From contig JAQVQN010000051.1 in assembly GCA_028701555.1 (NCBI GenBank), forward strand, positions 1 to 10,514: DNA of 10,514 nucleotides, in the 5' to 3' direction. A model generated the notes under the pieces. It ran no database searches, was not told where the DNA came from, and worked only from the letters and a program-made list of their open reading frames with translations. Made by a program: the position numbers and the translations under genes. Within the stretch, counting starts at the first letter, position 1. Each line of letters begins with the position of its first letter. Below, in pieces: positions 1-6,545 of the stretch. This stretch comes from Kiritimatiellia bacterium (lineage in GTDB: Bacteria; Verrucomicrobiota; Kiritimatiellia; RFP12; UBA1067).

Positions 1-249
1 GGTATGGCAGGCTCCGTGAACCAATCCCCGCTGATTTGCGCGGAGCAGTTGCTCTTCAGTAAAACGGATGGTCAGCATCGTCCGGTAGAGGGCGATTGCC
101 TGCTTGTGTGCGACAGGTGCCTTGTTTATAACTTCTGCGTTCGATGTTCGGCGTTCGGCGTTCGGCGTTCGAGTTACCGTATCGCTCATTACCGCTCCGC
201 GTGCGGCGGCCTTGGCTGGCGCTTTATTCGCTGGTCGTGCCACAATCAT
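1..249 (-). CDS. Thiamine-diphosphate-dependent dehydrogenase E1, alpha subunit (partial, N-terminus only)
   Basis: An open frame of 83 codons runs from ATG at 249 off the window edge at base 1. Residues about 55-83 (LYRTMLTIRFTEEQLL, then a GLVHGACHT stretch) match the N-terminal region of E1 alpha subunits of pyruvate, branched-chain and acetoin dehydrogenases, where the conserved text is LYR-x-M-x-x-IR-x-x-E and then a G-x-x-HG-x-x-H motif before the ThDP site. In that family the protein decarboxylates a 2-oxo acid (or cleaves acetoin) and passes the acyl group to an E2 lipoamide. The ThDP-binding part is outside the window, so the substrate cannot be read. It follows the SDR stop by 7 bp, so it is probably the next gene of the operon. 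The start is uncertain: ATG 249 has GGAG only 2 bases away, whereas ATG 189 (residue 21) has GGAG at 5 bases. A 7-bp tandem repeat lies in codons about 26-37. A fused alpha/beta E1 is possible. Confidence 0.78.
   Translation of the reverse strand, partial: MIVARPANKAPAKAAARGAVMSDTVTRTPNAERRTSNAEVINKAPVAHKQAIALYRTMLTIRFTEEQLLRANQRGLVHGACHT
139..173. repeat. Heptanucleotide tandem repeat (5 units) inside the E1 coding start
   Basis: On the plus strand the sequence reads GTTCGAT, then GTTCGGC three times, then GTTCGAG. That is five consecutive 7-bp units (35 bp) sharing the core GTTCG. On the coding (minus) strand it is translated as part of an Arg/Thr/Pro/Asn/Ala/Glu-rich N-terminal tail before the conserved E1 domain. 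Because 7 is not a multiple of 3, gain or loss of one unit would shift the reading frame. Both plausible start codons (249 and 189) lie upstream of it and no in-frame ATG, GTG or TTG lies between the repeat and the conserved domain. Confidence 0.9.
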
Positions 250-256
250 TTCTCCA

Positions 257-1042
257 TTAAAAGTCGCGTGAATACCCGGCTGTCCATCCGCCGTCGACCG
301 TCAACACCGCGCCGGTGATATACGAGTTTTCCGGCGCCGCGAGGAACAACGCAGCGTTGGCGACATCCTGACAGGTGCCGAAACGGTGAAGCGGGATATG
401 GGCCAGCATCGCCTCTGTCCGGTCCTTCATAAGCGGGTCTTTGCCCGCGAAAAGCTGTTGTTGCGGACTGTCCAAAGGAATCGATCCGGGCGCGATGGCG
501 TTGACCAGCACACCACGTTCGGCGAACTCCAGCGCCATAGCCTTCGTGAGATTCACGACCCCCGCCTTGGCGGCCACGAAGGCGCACTGCAGGCGCGCCG
601 GCACCAGACCGAAAACAGACGCGATGTTGACGATGCGCCCGCCGCCGCGATCAAACAGGGCCGGTGCCGCGGCATGGGTCACCTGATAGCAGCCGGTGAG
701 ATCGGTGTTGACGATCCAGTCCCATTCCTCCTTCGGAAATTGATCGAGCGTGACACGGTTGCGGGTGGTGTTCACGCCAGCGTTGTTGACTAGAATGTCG
801 AGCCCGCCGAACGTCTCGCGCACCCACCGGATGGCTGCCTCGATATCAGCCGCATCCGTCACGTCCATGCGGCGGCCCGCGCAGCCCGGCTTATCCGCCG
901 CGGCCTGCTGCGCACCTTCACCTGCTATGTCGGTGTACGCCACGCGTGCTCCGTTCGCGGCCAGAGTGTCGGCAATGGCCCTTCCAATCCCGCGCGCCGC
1001 GCCAGTCACCAGCGCCGTCTTACCGTTTAAATCAACCCTCAT
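257..1042 (-). CDS. SDR-family oxidoreductase with Phe at the catalytic Tyr position
   Basis: A 261-residue classical short-chain dehydrogenase/reductase, of normal family length. The Rossmann motif TGAARGIG is at residues 13-20, an acidic Asp38 after the second strand suggests NAD(H), NNAG is at 86-89, the tetrad Asn is N112 and the Ser is S142. The expected YxxxK motif reads F155-V-A-A-K159, so the catalytic Tyr is replaced by Phe (codon TTC) while the Lys remains. The C-terminus has the usual ITGAVLTVDGG stretch (242-252). Such enzymes interconvert hydroxyl and keto groups on sugars, polyols or acyl compounds; the substrate here is unknown. The start at 1042 has an AAAGGG ribosome site 6 bases upstream. 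It lies 32 bp after the symporter and 7 bp before the E1 subunit, so it is likely an operon member oxidising a sugar-derived intermediate. With Phe155 the activity is uncertain: altered mechanism, lower rate or a different role are all possible. Confidence 0.93.
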   Translation of the reverse strand: MRVDLNGKTALVTGAARGIGRAIADTLAANGARVAYTDIAGEGAQQAAADKPGCAGRRMDVTDAADIEAAIRWVRETFGGLDILVNNAGVNTTRNRVTLDQFPKEEWDWIVNTDLTGCYQVTHAAAPALFDRGGGRIVNIASVFGLVPARLQCAFVAAKAGVVNLTKAMALEFAERGVLVNAIAPGSIPLDSPQQQLFAGKDPLMKDRTEAMLAHIPLHRFGTCQDVANAALFLAAPENSYITGAVLTVDGGWTAGYSRDF

Positions 1043-1074
1043 TGCATGCCCTTTCTACGGAATGGCAGTGCCTT

Positions 1075-2094
1075 CTATTTCGCTTGCAGGAATGCCATGA
1101 CAGAAATGGCCATCAGCATCAGCACCACTGCGCTGATCATCAGGAGCTGTGTTCGGCGGAGGACGCCTTTCCACTCACCGGTAAAGACCCCCACCCCCTG
1201 ACCGGTCAGGATCTGTAGTCCCTGCTGGAGGCCAAAGCCCAGTGACGCCCCCAGCGCACCCATCATGCGCATGCCGTTGGCCATGCCCAGGAGGCTGCAC
1301 ACAAAGAACAGCGGCATCAAGAGGGTCAAACAGAAATCCTTCGGTGTTGCCAGCGTTGCCACACTGCGCCCGCGCAACATCAGGGTTAGCGGGAAGAGCA
1401 CGTTGATCAATGCGCCTCCAGGCAGCGTCACCGCCCAAACAGCGGAGATGGCGCCAGACTCGCCTGCACCGCGTTGCGTCAAGGCTTCCATCAAGGGGCC
1501 CTGCGAATAAACGAACGCGAAACTAAGCCCCACCTGAAGAAAACCGGCCGCGATCGCCATCAGAAGTCCGACTTTAAAAGATCCGTGCGTCTCTATTGCC
1601 TTCTGTTCCCGCTCGGAGCCGGCCCGCGCCATCAACGTGACCGAAAACACAAGAACAAGCGTCAACGCCAGCAGCGTAAGTCCGGTGGAAGAAAACAGCG
1701 AAGGCGCTGTGGAAAACTGTCCTGAGCCCTTAACGACCATCGGCAGCAGAATGCCCGCAGGCAGACCGATTCCCGTCAGAAGCCCCGATGTCAGGCTCAC
1801 TCCGATTCGCACAAAGCAAAGCCCGCAAAGGATATTCGCCACGCCCCAGGCGAGCGACCAGAGGTTGGCCTTCAGATAGGCCGACATCGGAACGTGTCGC
1901 AACGCGCCTAAAAGATCGGGGCACAGCGCGACAGCCAGACACCACGGCAGCACGACTAAAGACAAAAAGGAGTTGATGAACGCCCAGTGTTCATAACGGT
2001 ATTTCGTCATGAATTTGATCGGTGCGGCCGACAGCCCCATGGCAATGCCCGCTGCTATAGCCAATCCGGCTCCTGTCATCGATGCGTCCATCAT
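1075..2094 (-). CDS. rhaT: RhaT-family sugar/proton symporter
   Basis: A 339-residue very hydrophobic protein with about ten predicted membrane helices, close to the length of E. coli L-rhamnose/H+ symporter RhaT (about 344). Landmarks I recognise from RhaT are the WGVANILCGL segment (about 83-92), the conserved MARAG-x-EREQK loop (about 155-165), GLLMAIAAGF (175-184) and PGGALIN (about 225-231), followed by the C-terminal FTGEWKG motif (about 304-310). It would sit in the inner membrane and import a sugar with protons. E. coli RhaT carries L-rhamnose, but RhaT homologues occur in several sugar clusters, so the substrate here could be another deoxy-hexose, pentose or uronate. The start is one of two adjacent ATG codons at 2094/2091. 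The gene begins 1 bp after the stop of the DUF6786-like gene, which points to translational coupling. The presence of a proton symporter means the sugar enters unphosphorylated, consistent with oxidation by neighbouring dehydrogenases. Confidence 0.9.
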   Translation of the reverse strand: MMDASMTGAGLAIAAGIAMGLSAAPIKFMTKYRYEHWAFINSFLSLVVLPWCLAVALCPDLLGALRHVPMSAYLKANLWSLAWGVANILCGLCFVRIGVSLTSGLLTGIGLPAGILLPMVVKGSGQFSTAPSLFSSTGLTLLALTLVLVFSVTLMARAGSEREQKAIETHGSFKVGLLMAIAAGFLQVGLSFAFVYSQGPLMEALTQRGAGESGAISAVWAVTLPGGALINVLFPLTLMLRGRSVATLATPKDFCLTLLMPLFFVCSLLGMANGMRMMGALGASLGFGLQQGLQILTGQGVGVFTGEWKGVLRRTQLLMISAVVLMLMAISVMAFLQAK

Positions 2095-2095
2095 T

Positions 2096-3112
2096 TTATC
2101 CCTTATTCTGAGCCAAAACTGTTTCGGCGAGTTCTTTAAGCCGTTCGGCCGGCCCGGCGAACGCCCATGTCGTACAGCGGTCCTGAATCACGCACTCGCC
2201 GTCTGGCAGCAACGCCGGCGAATGGTGTTCCATCTCTCCAAAGCCGCCAAGCTCGCCATGATCGACGTAAACCTGCTGAACCACGCCTTTGAGATGCGGC
2301 GCATTGAAAGGCGCGTCGAAATAGCACTCACCGCAACCGACGGTGAAACGTCTCAGGATCATGAACGGCTGCGGAACCTGGCCGTTCAGGTAGACCGCAG
2401 CGCCATAACACGATTCTGCCATCACGCCTGATTTATACGACTCCGCAATGGCTGGCACTGACAGAACGATTTTCTGGCCGTCTTTTCGCCACTGCTGGCT
2501 GCCGAAATATGCGACCGGCGAGGCGGTGCCTTTGACAGGCACGATGATATCCCCTCCGCCCGGCACCTGTAGCAGATTCCAAAGCGCTGGCCGCGCCGCC
2601 GCCGGCAGCAGGCCCTCGACTGTCAGCACACAAACCATCTCGTATCCTGCGGCCGTCACATCTTGAGGCAACGGTGCCCCCCACATCCCCAAATCCGTCA
2701 TCCTTTTGACGAGCGAGAATCTGCCAATGCAACCGCTTCGGAATAAATTGACCTCCAGCGAGGTCTTCAGTTCCACCGTGTCTCCGCAAAGGCCCGTCAC
2801 GCGGTAATCAGCCGGATCTAGAGCGCGCGGAACCCGATAAGTCTCAGCTGGCTGCGCCGCATCTGAGACGAACACCTCGATTTCAGGTGAGAGCCACGTA
2901 CGGTCTCCTCCCAGATTCGCCCAGCCGCTTTTCAGCAAAGCCGACGCGGATGTCTTCGAGTAAAGCGCGGGATTGACCCAAAGCGCATTCAGATCCGGTT
3001 GCGGAAAAAGCCCGATCACCCTCCCGCCAAACGGCAGCACCACGGTCTTGCCTATTCTCAGGTGTTCTTTGCCCAATTCGCCAAGCGTGTCAAGATAGTT
3101 ATGTTTCTTCAT
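2096..3112 (-). CDS. DUF6786-like protein, probable mutarotase-type beta fold
   Basis: A 338-residue soluble protein without signal peptide or membrane segment. The N-terminal part, GGRVIGLFP (29-37) with an ALWVNPALY run (44-52) and GGDRTWLSPE (68-77), resembles what I remember of DUF6786 proteins, which are distantly similar to aldose 1-epimerase (galactose mutarotase) folds that begin with a GGRV/GA-x-L strand. The later GECYFDAPF and VDHGELGGFGEMEHHSP stretches hold His and Glu residues that could form a sugar pocket. The family is functionally uncharacterised as far as I know; anomer interconversion or sugar binding is inference from fold and context. Its ATG overlaps the dehydrogenase stop by 4 bp (ATGA) and its stop is 1 bp from the symporter start, so it is locked inside the operon between oxidising enzyme and transporter. 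Such placement would fit an enzyme presenting the right anomer to the dehydrogenase. Confidence 0.72.
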   Translation of the reverse strand: MKKHNYLDTLGELGKEHLRIGKTVVLPFGGRVIGLFPQPDLNALWVNPALYSKTSASALLKSGWANLGGDRTWLSPEIEVFVSDAAQPAETYRVPRALDPADYRVTGLCGDTVELKTSLEVNLFRSGCIGRFSLVKRMTDLGMWGAPLPQDVTAAGYEMVCVLTVEGLLPAAARPALWNLLQVPGGGDIIVPVKGTASPVAYFGSQQWRKDGQKIVLSVPAIAESYKSGVMAESCYGAAVYLNGQVPQPFMILRRFTVGCGECYFDAPFNAPHLKGVVQQVYVDHGELGGFGEMEHHSPALLPDGECVIQDRCTTWAFAGPAERLKELAETVLAQNKG

Positions 3113-4182
3113 TGCCCTTGCTCCGCATCGTCGCAGTCAACCAGCCATTTGATGCGGATGTCGTTTCGGTCTTTCATGTCGCGGTAGCCTTGCAGGATAT
3201 CTTTAAGCCGATAACGCCCGCTGATCAAAGGCGTGATATCCAAATCACCAGAAGCCATCAGCGCCATAACGGGCTCGTATGTGCCGGTGCTGCCCGACGC
3301 CCCCACCAAGCTAATCTGCCCGAACACAATTTTATCGATCTCCACCTGTTGGAGGACACGGTCGTAGAATGCCACGGCAGCCAGTGTGCCACGGGTACGG
3401 ATCACGTCCAGCGACTGCAGCAGCAGTTCAAACGAGCCGGAGGTTTCAATGACCCTATCGACTTTCCCGTTCGTCGTATGGCGCGCCAACACTTCGGCAA
3501 ACGATTCGCGCGTAGTGTTGATCGCCACATCGGCTCCAAACGACCGTGCAACTGTGAGTTTAGCATCCTTGCGACCTGTGACAAACACTTTTGATGCCCC
3601 GGAAAGTTTGGCGAGCTTGGCCGCCAGCAATCCCAGCGGTCCGGAGCCGTGCACCAACACAACATCACCGAGCTGAACACTGGCCATCTGGATCGCGTTC
3701 AGCGAAGTCGCTGCCGGTTCGACGAACGCGCCTGCGTCAAAACTCACACTGTCGGGCAGATGAAAAATGTGGCGGTCAGGGAAGACCGTGTATTCGGCGA
3801 AACCGCCGTCCCATGCGTTGATTGTGCCGACACTCCTCACGTCTTGGCAGTTGTCGTACCTACCCCTCAAGCAGAAGTCGCACTTTCCGCACGAAACGAA
3901 GGTCTCCCCGATGATGCGGTCACCCGGCTTGAAGTTTACGACTTCGCTGCCGACTGCAACGACCACGCCCGACCACTCATGTCCGGGCGTGAAAGGGAAA
4001 CGAACAAGCCCGTTTTTGACGAAAGAGAACTCACCGGAATAAATTGAATAGTCAGTTCCGCAAAGCCCGGCGCGTTTCACCTTGCTCAAGATGTCCCGTG
4101 GGCCAAGTTCAGGGATTGGCACGTCCATCAGCCTCAGATCATTGGGGCCGAAAAGCCGGGCTGCTTTCATGGTTTGTTTCAT
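3109..4182 (-). CDS. Zinc-dependent medium-chain sugar/polyol dehydrogenase
   Basis: A 357-residue medium-chain dehydrogenase (MDR/GroES-type ADH), of normal length. The catalytic zinc ligands are Cys41 (LCGTD), His68-Glu69 (PGHEW) and Glu155 (VEPAA). The structural zinc site is Cys98, Cys101, Cys104 and Cys112 in the regular CxxCxxCx7C spacing. The Rossmann loop is GSGPLG at 179-184. After the second Rossmann strand the sequence is VTGRKDAK, with basic residues rather than an Asp, which hints at NADP(H); this is only a hint. The nearest families are sorbitol dehydrogenase, threonine dehydrogenase and galactitol-phosphate dehydrogenase, which oxidise a secondary alcohol or a sugar. The start at 4182 has an AGGTGAT ribosome site about 5 bases upstream; Met5 is a less supported alternative. 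It lies 28 bp after the metallo-hydrolase and overlaps the next gene by 4 bp. Together with the lactonase-like neighbour it suggests oxidation of a free sugar, but ketose formation from a polyol is equally possible. Confidence 0.93.
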   Translation of the reverse strand: MKQTMKAARLFGPNDLRLMDVPIPELGPRDILSKVKRAGLCGTDYSIYSGEFSFVKNGLVRFPFTPGHEWSGVVVAVGSEVVNFKPGDRIIGETFVSCGKCDFCLRGRYDNCQDVRSVGTINAWDGGFAEYTVFPDRHIFHLPDSVSFDAGAFVEPAATSLNAIQMASVQLGDVVLVHGSGPLGLLAAKLAKLSGASKVFVTGRKDAKLTVARSFGADVAINTTRESFAEVLARHTTNGKVDRVIETSGSFELLLQSLDVIRTRGTLAAVAFYDRVLQQVEIDKIVFGQISLVGASGSTGTYEPVMALMASGDLDITPLISGRYRLKDILQGYRDMKDRNDIRIKWLVDCDDAEQGQ

Positions 4183-4210
4183 CTGTGATCACCTTTTTTT
4201 ATGACGCATG

Positions 4211-5020
4211 TCAGTTTACGTGTGTCGTTCGTGAACGTATGCCGGATCGGGGCGAATAAATCATCCGCTCGCCAGGTGCCATAATCACAGGAACCGTCAT
4301 ATCCGGCAGAGTTCGCCGCGCAAATTCTAAAAACGCCCCCGGATCGCCGCCGTGTTCACTGAACATTCCGAAATGGCTACCTATGAACACGTGCGGACAG
4401 ATGTGCGCGGCTAGCCGTACTGCATTCTCGTGTCCGAGGTTGCCGAAGGCCGGGTTGATCGGCGCGATCAGAATATCAATCGCGACATCTCCCAGCGAGT
4501 TCATGATTTGATCCGGACAATAGCCCGTATCACCGGTGTCGTAGACCGTGATACCATCCAGCGTCATCAGAAATCCGACCGCATCTGGAGCCATTTCGCT
4601 GTGATCGGCGTAAACCGCACGGTACTCGTCGCCGTTCAGAAACGCGCTCTCACCTGCGGCCAAAAGGATGACGTGTTCGTCAGGAATGCCGACCGCTTGA
4701 AAAACTGGACGGCAATCAGGAGAACCTATGAATCGTGTCTGCGGACTATGTTTCAAATATTCGAGCAGGTCGGGATCCAGATGGTCGTTATGGGAGTGGG
4801 TGGCGATTAGGGCATCGGTTTTCAATTCTTCCATCGCCATCGGCGCGGGAACCATCCGTCTGAAATTATACAGACGTTCACAACAATCACTCAAATACGG
4901 ATCAATACAGGCTGTTCTGCCGGTAGCAGTCTTGAAATAAAACCCCGCCTGAGCCAGGTAAAACAACGCTACTTCCCCTGCCCCCGTCTGGGTTGACTCA
5001 ATCCTCTGTGCCAGTCTCAC
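4211..5020 (-). CDS. UlaG-like MBL-fold metallo-hydrolase, possible sugar lactonase
   Basis: A 269-residue metallo-beta-lactamase-fold protein. The metal motif HSHNDH is at 75-80 (H75, H77, D79, H80), with a DTGDTG strand at 161-166, His197 and His216 (GSHFG) as later ligands. The N-terminal DPYLSDCCE run (40-48) followed by Arg and Pro residues is typical of the group that includes UlaG, the L-ascorbate-6-phosphate lactonase. UlaG of E. coli is longer (about 354 residues). By family it is a cytoplasmic hydrolase; hydrolysis of an aldonolactone produced by the adjacent dehydrogenase is my inference. The start is GTG at 5020, supported by GGAG 5 bases upstream; nearby ATGs at 5025 and 5031 are out of frame. 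It is the first gene of the operon and is transcribed divergently from the XylR-type regulator 166 bp away. Confidence 0.9.
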   Translation of the reverse strand: MRLAQRIESTQTGAGEVALFYLAQAGFYFKTATGRTACIDPYLSDCCERLYNFRRMVPAPMAMEELKTDALIATHSHNDHLDPDLLEYLKHSPQTRFIGSPDCRPVFQAVGIPDEHVILLAAGESAFLNGDEYRAVYADHSEMAPDAVGFLMTLDGITVYDTGDTGYCPDQIMNSLGDVAIDILIAPINPAFGNLGHENAVRLAAHICPHVFIGSHFGMFSEHGGDPGAFLEFARRTLPDMTVPVIMAPGERMIYSPRSGIRSRTTHVN

Positions 5021-5186
5021 GACATCTCCATGACAGATTTACAGCTTTAAAAAAATCCTAAATTGACAGACAGTGTTATTATGAATCGTATTCTTAAACA
5101 GAGAACAGGTACATTTACGCAAAATAAATAGTAATAAGACGCAAGTTTGCTTGTACAGTTTCACCGCACTGTGATAAAAGCACGCA
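5021..5186. promoter_or_regulatory. Divergent promoter/operator region between the operon and its regulator
   Basis: A 166-bp AT-rich stretch between two genes read outward. ACGCAA occurs three times in the same orientation at 5117, 5139 and 5182, i.e. 22 and 43 bp apart (about two and four helical turns), a spacing like the direct half-sites used by AraC-family activators. A small dyad ACAGT-N8-ACTGT lies at 5155-5172. A TTGACA box at 5063-5068 is followed 17 bp later only by a weak TCGTAT. On the minus strand CATAAT (5078-5083) could be a -10 element for the operon, without a convincing -35, as expected for an activator-dependent promoter. The last ACGCAA overlaps the regulator ATG at 5187. 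All promoter assignments are tentative. Confidence 0.5.
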
Positions 5187-6392
5187 ATGCATGTTATAAG
5201 AACACGTATGCCCCAGGTTGCCTTATTGCTGCCGACTTCGGTCAAGACGTGCAGGGAATTGCTGCGCGGTATTTTGCAGTACGTTCATTTTCATGGACCG
5301 TGGAATGTTCACCTCATTGAAGGCCGCGAGGGTGAACAGAAGATGCTTCACCCAGATACCTGGGGGTGTACTGGAATCATTGGAAACCTTGATGGCTTAG
5401 CACCTGCAAGACGCCTGATGACTTTGAATGTTCCGATCATCTGCACCAATCGGACGGATGAATTCATCAATGCGGCGAATCCACTCTCCCGCCTGAACTG
5501 TGTCGTGTGCGACAACCATCTGATAGGCCAGCGGGCAGCAGAATATTTTATTGGACTGAACTTCAAGCATTTTGCATTTGTCGGCCAAGTTAACCGAGCG
5601 AAATGGTCCGAGGAACGTAAAACCTCTTTCTGTGCGCGATTGCTTCAGGACGGATGCTGCAGCGAAGTTTATACGCTGTCTTCCGCTGCCGCAAGAAAGG
5701 ATTTCGGCATCGAGCAGCGCGACCTGTGCGACTGGCTGAAAAGACTCCCGAAACCTGTCGCGATTTTCGCCGCGAACGATGTCCGTGGCCGCCAAGTGCT
5801 TGATTCATGCGCGAAAGCCCGCATCGCCGTGCCGCAAGAGGTGGCCGTGCTCAGCGTGGACAACGATGAACTGCTTTGCGAAACCACCATTCCGCAAATG
5901 TCGAGCATCCAGATGACCACTGAACAAGCGGGGTTCGAGGCCGCCCGCGTACTCGATGGCATGATGCGTGGCCGAAAACACGGCAACTTTAAACAGACCG
6001 TGATCACGTACGGATTCTCACATATCGTCACCCGCCCTTCAACTGCAACTGTTCTGCTTTCAGACGCACTGGTAGTCCGTACGCTGGAGTTTATACGAAT
6101 CAACTCGGACATTGCCGTTAAGGTGGAGGACTTGGCGCAGCACCTGCACGTTTCCCGGCGTTCTCTGGAGACGCGCTTCAAGTCAGTGACGGGGCGTACG
6201 GTATATTCAGAAATCATGCGAGTTCGCCTGGATCGGGTTCAGACTCTCCTTTGCGAAACGCCGTTGTCTATTGAGCGGATCGCCGAAACCTGCGGGTTCA
6301 ATGACGCCAGTCACCTCGGCAAGGCGTTTCGACAGCATTTCAACATGACGCTTTCCGCGTACCGACGCAAATATCTGACCTCGTCCAACTAG
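5187..6392 (+). CDS. XylR-type transcriptional regulator (sugar-binding domain fused to AraC HTH)
   Basis: A 401-residue regulator. Residues about 8-280 form a LacI/periplasmic-binding-protein-like sensor, with recognisable stretches VALLLPTS (11-18), AIFAANDVRGR (about 194-204) and VAVLSVDND, close to the equivalent part of E. coli XylR. The C-terminal 100 residues carry two AraC helix-turn-helix units: VEDLAQHLHVSRRSLETRF and then SIERIAETCGFNDASHLGKAF, ending in the family's YRRKY. Proteins of this build bind a sugar and activate a nearby catabolic operon. The ligand is unknown; in E. coli it is D-xylose. It is divergent from the metallo-hydrolase gene, so it most likely controls that operon and perhaps itself. 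The start is uncertain: ATG 5187 and ATG 5208 (residue 8, right before the sensor domain) both lack a strong ribosome site. Confidence 0.93.
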   Translation: MHVIRTRMPQVALLLPTSVKTCRELLRGILQYVHFHGPWNVHLIEGREGEQKMLHPDTWGCTGIIGNLDGLAPARRLMTLNVPIICTNRTDEFINAANPLSRLNCVVCDNHLIGQRAAEYFIGLNFKHFAFVGQVNRAKWSEERKTSFCARLLQDGCCSEVYTLSSAAARKDFGIEQRDLCDWLKRLPKPVAIFAANDVRGRQVLDSCAKARIAVPQEVAVLSVDNDELLCETTIPQMSSIQMTTEQAGFEAARVLDGMMRGRKHGNFKQTVITYGFSHIVTRPSTATVLLSDALVVRTLEFIRINSDIAVKVEDLAQHLHVSRRSLETRFKSVTGRTVYSEIMRVRLDRVQTLLCETPLSIERIAETCGFNDASHLGKAFRQHFNMTLSAYRRKYLTSSN

Positions 6393-6426
6393 CCCGCAGA
6401 CTGCATCTCACACACCAAGCTTTTAT

Positions 6427-6445
6427 AGTTCATCTCGTTTGAACT
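6427..6445. other. Short dyad between regulator and pseudokinase genes
   Basis: AGTTCA and TGAACT form a perfect 6-bp inverted repeat with a 7-base spacer, 34 bp after the regulator stop. There is no T-tract after it, so it is not a good intrinsic terminator; it could be a protein-binding site or chance. Nothing else convincing is seen between 6393 and 6545. Confidence 0.25.
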
Positions 6446-6545
6446 CCAACTAAGTTTAATCGTACCCCGATTGTGTACTTTCAAGCGGCTGTCAAATCTG
6501 TTATCAATATTGCCATTTAAAGAACCAACCGGAAGCAGCGGCAGC

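Noticed and set aside
139..173. Repeat cluster as a CRISPR array
   Set aside because: The units are 7 bp, contiguous, without spacers, and lie inside a coding region.
4..318. 104-codon plus-strand frame at the left edge
   Set aside because: It is opposite the E1 alpha N-terminus and the SDR end, both recognised on the minus strand; the repetitive stretch in it is the heptanucleotide repeat.
386..793. 135-codon plus-strand frame inside the SDR gene
   Set aside because: It is antisense to a clear SDR with all motifs; composition is that of a shadow frame and no domain is recognisable.
5039..5245. 68-codon minus-strand frame in the divergent control region
   Set aside because: It occupies AT-rich promoter DNA, overlaps the regulator start and shows no family resemblance.
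5669..6217. 182-codon minus-strand frame inside the XylR-type regulator gene
   Set aside because: It lies opposite a well-supported regulator; Ser/Arg/Thr-rich text typical of an antisense frame.
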